A DNA stretch of 27,562 nucleotides, from positions 1 through 27,562 of the forward strand of contig JAYMSP010001941.1 in NCBI GenBank assembly GCA_036897095.1, read 5' to 3'. Below, in pieces: positions 21,618 through 27,562 of the stretch. The position numbers and the translations under genes were made by a program. Numbering within the stretch: the stretch's first letter is position 1; every line of letters starts with the position of its first letter. Source of the DNA: Plantago elongata. Its lineage: Eukaryota > Streptophyta > Magnoliopsida > Lamiales > Plantaginaceae. The notes below the pieces were generated by a model. It was not told where the DNA came from. It made no database searches and was given only the letters and a program-made list of their open reading frames with translations.

Positions 21618-22378
21618 AACAAATCACTTGTACTTCAAAAGCCAGAAAAAAAATAAAAAAAAAAGAAGTGAAAATATAAAAATTAAAAAAAGACCCAAGA
21701 AGAAGAAGAGGAATATGCAGTTTGATTCAGATTCCAATCATTCACAAACTAGAAATATACTGTAAAAAGAAAAAAAGAAGAAGAGTTGGTGGGTGGTGAT
21801 GTAAGCTATTTTTGTATGCATATTTTCTTTCCTTGTTTCTTTCTTGCATGATGATGATGAAATGAGAACTAGCAAGCTCAAAATTAAAAAAGGAAAAAGA
21901 AATGATTTTTATGGGGTGTTGACGTGGATCCAAACAAGGTACTTGGTTGTATCACCCCATAGTTTGCAAGTTTGGATTTTTGTAATGAAATCATCGATCA
22001 TATCCATTTCTTGATCATGTAAGAAGCTATTAAACAAATGCTCAACTGCTTTGGTGTTTGTAAAGTTGCAAACCCACCTTTGAGTTTATCCAATAGGACC
22101 ATTTCTTGCCTGTCTCATTGAACCTGCTTGCTTCTTCATCATTTTCCATTTCATTTTCTTTCTTTTGCTTTTTGCTGCTTGGTGTGTATATTATAATAGG
22201 CCAATCACAGTGGATTACATTGTTTATTCCTTGGGAATTTTGGTTGGATGAGATGATGAGATGGACTCAATTTTATTGATTCTGACGGAGACGACTAACT
22301 GATGCCTGCCTTGTTTTTATCGGTCCTTTCGTATACTTCACTTCTTTCGTGTGTCTTTTGAGAAGGTAACCACTGAAG
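21618..22378. other. Kinase upstream region
   Basis: Immediately upstream of the kinase ATG the minus strand is CT-rich (about 21790-21620), usual for a plant 5' UTR. TTTTTACAG at about 21768-21760 could be an acceptor of a leader intron. A minus-strand 63-codon frame at 21933-21742 could be an upstream ORF if transcription starts far enough away. No other gene is seen. Confidence 0.45.
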
Positions 22379-22432
22379 GTTTTATAATCAACGACCACTA
22401 ATCGAGTTTTATAATCAACGACCACTAATCGA
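22379..22432. repeat. Perfect tandem duplication of a 27 bp unit
   Basis: Two identical 27 bp units (22379-22405, 22406-22432) beginning GTTTTATAATCAACGACCAC. A recent slippage-type duplication upstream of the copia element. Confidence 0.9.
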
Positions 22433-22718
22433 TCGAGTTTAAGTTATTTAAATTGGTCAATTCTTTTACTCATGAACACCTATCTAAATGGTGTTAGCAT
22501 CTTCACTATACCAATAAAATTTACTAGTAAGGTGTCTTAGACCTTGCCTTAGTTGATAACTGAGAAGATATGTTGTGGCATCTATAACATAACCTTAAGG
22601 CATGGCTTCTTGCTAAACCATAACTTGTATGGTGTAACCCTATTCAAAATGTAAATTGAGTGTTTTAATTTCCAAAGATATATTAAAAGAGTGAAGGAAC
22701 TCATCGTGGATCTTACCA

Positions 22719-22911
22719 TGTGATAGAATATGTAAATATTATATATAATATTTATCGTATTAGCAGTCTAGTTAGAATAGAGTTAGTATAGTTTAGCTAT
22801 AATCTTAGTTTCCCAATCCTATTGTAACTTGTATGATATTTCGTGTATATATACACGGTGAATCAATAGAGAGGGTCACGAACTCAATTCTCAAATCCTT
22901 ACATTCTTACA
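22719..22911 (+). repeat. 5' LTR of the copia element
   Basis: Begins TGTGATAGAATATG (or TG at 22721) and ends TTCTTACA just before the primer-binding site. A TATA-like GTATATATACACGG near 22844-22857 is followed by AATCAATAGAGAGG, a usual copia promoter/R layout. Without the 3' LTR the ends cannot be confirmed by pairing. Confidence 0.75.
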
Positions 22912-22926
22912 TGGTATCAAATTAGG
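22912..22926 (+). other. Primer-binding site, initiator tRNA-Met type
   Basis: TGGTATCAAATTAGG directly follows the LTR end CA. Plant copia elements use TGGTATCAGAGC, complementary to initiator tRNA-Met; the first eight bases agree and the rest has drifted. Confidence 0.8.
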
Positions 22927-23484
22927 TACGATCCTTTCGCTGCCTCTCAATATCGTATTCTCTTCTCCTCCAGACGATAAAAAGCCTTGTTTTTCGTCCC
23001 AGCAACTTCGAACCTTTGGTTCGTTGTTGCCTCCGTCCCTAGACGCCAAAACAGCTTCATCGATATTCTTCCTTGTGAAGATCAATTTCAGTATCGTCCT
23101 CACAGCCTGCACTCTTGTCCTGGTAATTCTCCAAACCAGCAATTGAATCAGCTTCCTTCAACAATCACCAAGTTTCTGTCCCCGGTTTGAACCCACAGTT
23201 CAAACTGCGTCTTCCTCCCTCATACAAAAAAAACGACATGTCGATCTTCCTCTTGTCTGATTTCAATCCCAGTGATTGATTTCCCATCGCATGTTTCTTG
23301 TCCCAAGCGATCAAACCCACTATTCGCATCGTCTTCGTGCCACAATCGAACCATTGTTCTTGATTCGACCTTCCTGTTTCGAATCCTGTTCCTTCCTGCT
23401 TTCGGAATCTTTAAATTCTGATTGCGTCCTAATCAACCTCTTTCGATCTAAAATTGATCGATTCCAACCTCTGTTTTCACCACC
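22927..23484 (+). other. Untranslated leader of the copia element
   Basis: C/T-rich leader between the primer-binding site and the gag ATG at 23485. No additional gene is visible. Confidence 0.6.
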
Positions 23485-24290
23485 ATGAGTGAAGGCAACT
23501 CCTCCACCCAAACTGACCTCCCGGCAAAACAAACTGCTCCTCCTTCCCTCACCCATATCCGACAACATGTTTCGGTTTCCTTGAGATGGAAAACTCGCAA
23601 TATGGCACATGGGCCGAGCTTTTCAAGATTAATGCTCGCTACAACCATGTTCTCTACCGGTGATGAAGCGCCTACTCCCACCACCAAGGAGGAGAAGCAT
23701 CTCTGGTCATCCATTGATGCTACTATACTTCATTGGATTTATTCGACTTTTTCGAATGACTTGTTGAATACCATCATCGGACCCGATGCTACTGCTGTGC
23801 AAGCATGGAATCGCTTGAGGATATATTCCAAGATCACCAGACCTCTCGAGCAATTAATCTTGAACAAGAATTAACTAGTACCCGTATGGAGGATTTTTCT
23901 AGTGCATCTGCCTATTGCCAGCCTCTCAAAAATATTGCGGATTAGCTCAAGAACGTTGTGGCCCCGGTTACTAACAACAAATTGGTTCTTCAATTGGTTT
24001 CAGGTCTCACGGAAGCATACAAAGGAGTTGGAACTCAGGTTCGACATGCTTATCCTTTGCCCTCGTTTTCCCAGGCTCGATCCTCTATATGCCTCGAGGA
24101 ACGTGAGCTCGCCAATATTGTAAGCCATAACTCCGGTTCTACTTTATTAGTATCTTCCGGTGGTTTGCAACAGGAAAACTATAATTCTGGTCAAGGCCAA
24201 GGTCGTGGACGTGGACGCAATAAGTCAAACCACGAAAGTGGCAACAAACGCGGTGGAGGGGCAGGCCGTTCCTCTAGCACGCAATAGTAG
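23485..24290 (+). pseudogene. gag of the copia element, broken
   Basis: Gag packages the element's RNA into particles. The ATG at 23485 starts MSEGNSSTQTDLPA. The copia gag pieces [62 protein letters not shown] and SFSQARSSICLEERELAN follow in alternating frames, so at least three frameshifts are present. In-frame TAG codons lie at 23943, 24285 and 24288. The Gly/Arg-rich GRGRGRNKSN segment occurs where an RNA-binding stretch is expected, but no CCHC knuckle is seen. Confidence 0.85.
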
Positions 24291-25073
24291 CATGCTCCTG
24301 CTCCCCAATATGCTACATCGGCTGCCCCCCAAGGGTAGTGGATCCTCGCAACCCAGACACCTCCTTATCTGGTTCCTACTCAAACTTGGCCTCCAAGGTA
24401 TTCGGCTGCTCCACAAACGCACCCACCTTCTAGTGTTTTGGGTACGTCTCCTGCTCCTCATGTTTATATGTTGACTATGGCTTCTCAAGGTTCTTATGTT
24501 CCGACGGATGTGAAAGCTGCTATGCACACCATGACCTTGCAACATGAACCGACTTGGTATATGGATTCTGGTGCAACTTCCCATATGTCTTCCTCCAATG
24601 GTAATCTTTCACCTTAATTTCCTATGAGCAATCAAAATACGGGTATTATTGTTGGAAGCAATCATTCTATTCCTATTCACGGGTCGGGTCATACATGTTT
24701 ATCCTCCCCTAATCTTCCTTTAGCTTTACAGAATGTCTTGCATGCTCCTCACTTCGTTAAAATTCTTATTTCCGTACGCAAGTTTACCTCTGATAACTAT
24801 GTTTCCATTGAGTTTGATCCTAGTGGGTTTTCTGTGAAGGATTTACAAACGGAGGTAGCCATCATGAGATGTGATAGTCAGGGCAATTTGTATCCACTCA
24901 CATCCATCCAGTACCCAACCTCCACACCATATGCGTTTGCTGCTTTCTCTCCACCAAATTGGCATACTCGTCTAGGAATTCAAGGACATGCTATTTTGGA
25001 TTCTCTTAGACTAAATCGTAGTATTCCTATCAAGAAAACTACTCAATCGAGTATTTTCATTCTTGCATACTAG
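24291..25073 (+). pseudogene. Protease and GAG-pre-integrase of the copia element
   Basis: The reading frame continues from gag. It holds a Pro-rich spacer, then the aspartic protease signature WYMDSGATSHMSS (about 24559-24597), LQNVLHAPHFVKILISVRKF, and the pre-integrase segment WHTRLGIQGHAILDSLRLN. The protease would cut the polyprotein. Stops in frame are a TAG at 24336 and a TAA at 24615. The frame is lost again near 25060, where the next domain continues in another frame. Confidence 0.85.
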
Positions 25074-25786
25074 GAAAACATGTTAGGTTGCCTTTTGATT
25101 CTTCATTGTCAAATATATTGCTACCTTTTGATATTAGTCATAGTGATCTTTGGACCTCTCCTGTTTTAAATTCACTTGGCCATCGCTATTATGTTCTCTT
25201 CCTTGATGATTTTTCGAATTTCTTGTGGAGTTTTTCTATAGCTAAGAAATCAGATGTGTTTACCAAATTCCTACACATATCCTGACTCAATTTGAAAGAA
25301 ATATAAAAAAAAACATCTAGTGTGATAATGGGCAATAATATGATAATAGCCAGTTTTCTCATTTTTGTGAGTCTAATGGCATGAGTTTCCGCTTATCTTA
25401 TCCTCACACTTCTTCTCAAAACGGAAAAGTTGAGAGAAAAATGTGTTCCATCAATAATATCATTCGTACTTTGTTGACTCATGCATCTTTTTGGCATCAT
25501 GCTCTTCACATGGCTACCTATCTGCTAAACGTATTACCTACCAAGCTTCTTGATAATTACTTCACCAATTGAGTTACTTTATAAGAGTAAACCTTTACAC
25601 TCTCATCTACGGGTTTTTGGGTGTTTATGTTATCCTCCTATTCCTTCTACTGCTATCCAGAAATGGCATGTTTAGTCTACTACGTGTGTTTTTTTTTTGG
25701 GATATCCGCAGAATCATAGAGGATACAAGTGCTATGATTTGTCCTCTCGCAAGATAATTATCTCTTGACATGTTAGTTTCTATGAG
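25062..25786 (+). pseudogene. Integrase of the copia element, broken
   Basis: After a frameshift the text resumes as LGKHVRLPFDSS, then the rve core: FDISHSDLW (first catalytic Asp), RYYVLFLDDFSNFLW, CDNG (second Asp), and SSQNGKVERK (Glu). The three DDE residues are therefore still readable. WHHALHMATYLLN, HLRVFGC and NHRGYKCYD follow. Breaks include a TGA at 25283, a TAG at 25318 just before CDNG, a TAA soon after it, a frameshift near 25570 and further stops after 25660. The end is interrupted by the insertion at 25801. Confidence 0.88.
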
Positions 25787-25946
25787 AATACTTTTCCATA
25801 AATATATTTTTTTTTTAATAAAGAGAGCCTAGACTCTCGGGTTTTATATATTTATAATAATCATGGCGGTTTGAAGAAACCTGCGTACACCAATAGTCGC
25901 AAAATAATTACATTAAACCAAAATACTACCAAAATACTTTTCCATA
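25787..25946 (-). mobile_element. 132 bp poly(A)-tailed insertion with 14 bp target duplication
   Basis: AATACTTTTCCATA occurs at 25787-25800 and 25933-25946, with 132 bp of unrelated sequence between (25801-25932). The copia reading resumes after the second copy. On the minus strand the insert ends TCTCTTTATT followed by a poly(A) run and ATATATT, the mark of a non-LTR retrotransposon. It is too short to code; a severely 5'-truncated LINE or an unknown SINE would fit. No box A/B was recognised, and it is unlike the three SINE-like copies elsewhere. Confidence 0.75.
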
Positions 25947-26484
25947 TGCCACCATACATCAAATCCACTCGGATTCTAATGCTTTGCTTGATGATCACAT
26001 AATGTTACAACCGGTTTTCGCTCAACCGGCTGGATCAAAGCAACTTGGTTCATGTCCGGTTCAACAACCTCCTAGACCGGTTCTGCAGTCTGGCTCATAT
26101 TCCAGTCCGGTTCAATAGCCTCCTAGACGGTTCAGCATGAAAACATATCGGTTCAGCATGAAAACAATCCGGTTCAGCATGAAAACAGTCCAGCAGCCCG
26201 GTCCAATAGCATATGCAAATCCGTACTAACGCCAGTTGATACTAAACCAAAAATTAGCGCAGCTTCAGGACATCCTTTCGTGGATCTGACTCTCTATCGG
26301 AGTTTAGCTGGTGTAGTTCAGTATTTAACCTTCACCCGCCCAGATATCTCCTACGATGTTCAACAAGTATACTTACATATGCATGATCCTCGGGATAGTT
26401 ATATGAATGCTCTCAAGCGAATCCTTCGATATATACATGGCACTCTTCATTTTGGGTTGTATCTATATTCATCATCATATGTGA
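25947..26484 (+). pseudogene. Linker and C-terminal RT end of the copia element
   Basis: A Pro/Gln-rich linker (SCPVQQPPRPV, SYSSPVQ then TAG at 26116) leads to three heptad units VQHEN (26128-26187). The text then jumps to LTPVDTKPKIS, LYRSLAGVVQYLTFTRPDIS and ALKRILRYIHGTLHFGLYLY, which normally lie after the RT palm. The whole catalytic RT core, including its YxDD-type site, is thus missing. RNase H is cut off after about 26484. Confidence 0.85.
26128..26187 (+). repeat. Three 21 bp units in the copia linker
   Basis: CGGTTCAGCATGAAAACA at 26128-26145, 26149-26166 and 26170-26187, period 21 bp. It encodes a seven-residue unit of the form VQHEN plus two variable residues, so length changes keep frame. 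Confidence 0.9.
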
Positions 26485-26844
26485 CCCTGCTACGGCCAAT
26501 TTTCTTTTTATACAACAGAGTGAGACAGTGTCATTTTTGGTACACTATTTCAACACTGACCAATTTCAGTACACTAGTTCAACAAACATGGAATTTTAAT
26601 ACTCCGATCAATTTGACGACTATACTGCCGGAATTATAATTTTTCCGCCAATTTCAGTATATGGACCGTATTTTCGTATTTTAAAAAAATCAAAATAAAA
26701 TGGACACGTGTCACGATTTTTTTCGTTCCGACTTGTATTCTCGAAAACTAATTTGAAAATTTGTTTTTAAATTATCAAAAAAATCAGAAAAAATCAGAAA
26801 AATTATATTTTATTTTTTAAATTATATTTGAATATATAAAAAAA
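26485..26844. other. Unclassified sequence replacing the copia 3' end
   Basis: The copia reading stops abruptly near 26484. The following DNA contains TTCAGTACACTAGTTCAACA and related words and has no coding signal. It may be the edge of another repeat that truncated the element. Confidence 0.35.
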
Positions 26845-27130
26845 GGGTAAATTACATCTGGTACCCCGCTTAGATTTTTTAACTACACATAAAACCTTGT
26901 TAGTCAATCAATAACGTAGACATCTCTGTTAGATATAATCTAATTACATATAGGTCCACGATCTTAACTTTTAATGAATTAAAACCTAGAAAGTTCCTTT
27001 TTACCCTTGGCCCAATATCAGATTTTGAATTCAGGCAAACAACCTTAACTAATGATGTCATGTGAGGACCCAAATGTAATTGATTTTAAAAAACATGTAT
27101 TTGTGTGTAATTGAAACTAGCCGTTGGAGG
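26845..27130. repeat. Unclassified repeat with AATTACAT-GGTCC words
   Basis: Related words occur three times: AATTACATCTGGTACCCC (26849), CTAATTACATATAGGTCC (26940) and, inverted, GGACCCAAATGTAATT (27066). The pattern suggests a non-autonomous element or a repeated spacer. Ends are not defined. Confidence 0.35.
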
Positions 27131-27562
27131 ACATTTTTACTAGTTTTTGCTAATAATTTGTGTAAATATTTAATAATAATATAAAAATAAATAATAAATA
27201 ATAAATAATAACAATAATAATAATAATATTTTTTTTAAATTACGTCCTAAATCAAATGGATCATTTAATTTTGATGCTTTGCATATAACATATTTAAACT
27301 TTAACTGTATTTGATACTATTAAACATTAAAGCAGAGATGTTCGTTTACATCATATTATTAACAGACCCCATCGATAATCATATGGAAGTAAAGTTTCTT
27401 TATATAATTTAATTGAACATTTAATAAAAACGAATTAAGATAAAATCATAGTCAAATGTTATTGCGCCAAACTCTATTGTCTATAATTTGACACTAAAAT
27501 ATTTTGGTGTGGAACTTTAAGGTTATGGTATGAATTATTTTCCATACTAAAAAGGCCATATT
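27131..27562. other. AT-rich DNA at window end
   Basis: No gene or element recognised apart from the microsatellite at 27171-27229. Confidence 0.5.
27171..27229. repeat. AAT/AAAT microsatellite
   Basis: Interrupted AAT and AAAT repeats, ending in an (AAT)n run before a T tract. Confidence 0.9.

Larger units (their letters stand above)
22719..26484 (+). mobile_element. Decayed Ty1/copia retrotransposon, 3' truncated
   Basis: The order of parts is 5' LTR (22719-22911), primer-binding site, leader, gag, protease, GAG-pre-integrase, integrase, a proline/glutamine-rich linker and the C-terminal end of the RT region. This order, with integrase before RT, defines Ty1/copia. The short LTR (about 190 bp) and the wording RSLAGVVQYLTFTRPDISYD are in keeping with Ale/Retrofit-like plant lineages; that assignment is tentative. 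The RT catalytic core is absent, RNase H is cut off, no 3' LTR is visible, and many stops and frameshifts occur, so it is inactive. It carries a nested 132 bp insertion at 25801-25932. Confidence 0.93.

Noticed and set aside
21742..21933. 63-codon frame upstream of the kinase as an upstream ORF
   Set aside because: Cannot show that it is in the transcript; low-complexity His/Pro/Phe content.
24225..24584. 119-codon minus-strand frame
   Set aside because: Antisense to the copia gag-protease region; shadow.
1..27562. CRISPR arrays, bacterial-type operons, rRNA genes
   Set aside because: None seen; the introns and gene families show plant nuclear DNA.

Overview
The window looks like nuclear DNA of a dicot plant. 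Intergenic DNA is very AT-rich, genes have GT-AG introns of roughly 75-690 bp, and two plant-specific gene families are recognisable. Retroelements and gene relics fill much of the rest. An asterid such as an Apiaceae species is possible, but I cannot prove the species from the sequence. All calls were made by eye from the sequence; no database search was run.

Two apparently intact genes lie on the minus strand. The first (8324 down to 4695, five exons, about 817 aa) is an MSL10-type mechanosensitive channel of the MscS family in the plasma membrane. The second (21617 down to 16389, fifteen exons, about 540 aa) is an ACT-domain Raf-like serine/threonine kinase of the STY8/STY17/STY46 group. 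I see no operon-like or functional link between them; they are separate transcription units about 8 kb apart.

The left flank (1-3350) is a graveyard of gene relics. It holds an exon-like end and GC-rich block (1-308), an intron-containing fragment resembling plant zf-4CXXC_R1 (CDCA7-like) genes on the plus strand (about 1228-1735), and a clear RPL35 ribosomal protein pseudogene on the minus strand (2151-2436) whose upstream telo-boxes survive. The middle (8325-16388) is mostly AT-rich and unannotatable. It contains a frameshifted DUF4283/zinc-knuckle ORF of the LINE ORF1 type (10858-11516), two hAT-like repeat blocks, and an LTR-like segment on the minus strand (14960-15730).

The right part (22719-26484) is a decayed Ty1/copia retrotransposon with 5' LTR, primer-binding site, gag, protease, integrase and the end of the RT region. 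The core of the reverse transcriptase and the 3' LTR are missing. A separate 132 bp poly(A)-tailed insertion with a 14 bp target duplication sits inside it.

The most notable unlisted signal is a family of very short (about 90 bp) tRNA-derived SINE-like elements. Three copies (3222-3343, 14392-14525, 19502-19626) have recognisable box A/box B-like heads, A-rich tails and flanking target-site duplications, one of them perfect over 21 bp. One copy sits in antisense orientation, relative to the window, inside an intron of the kinase gene.
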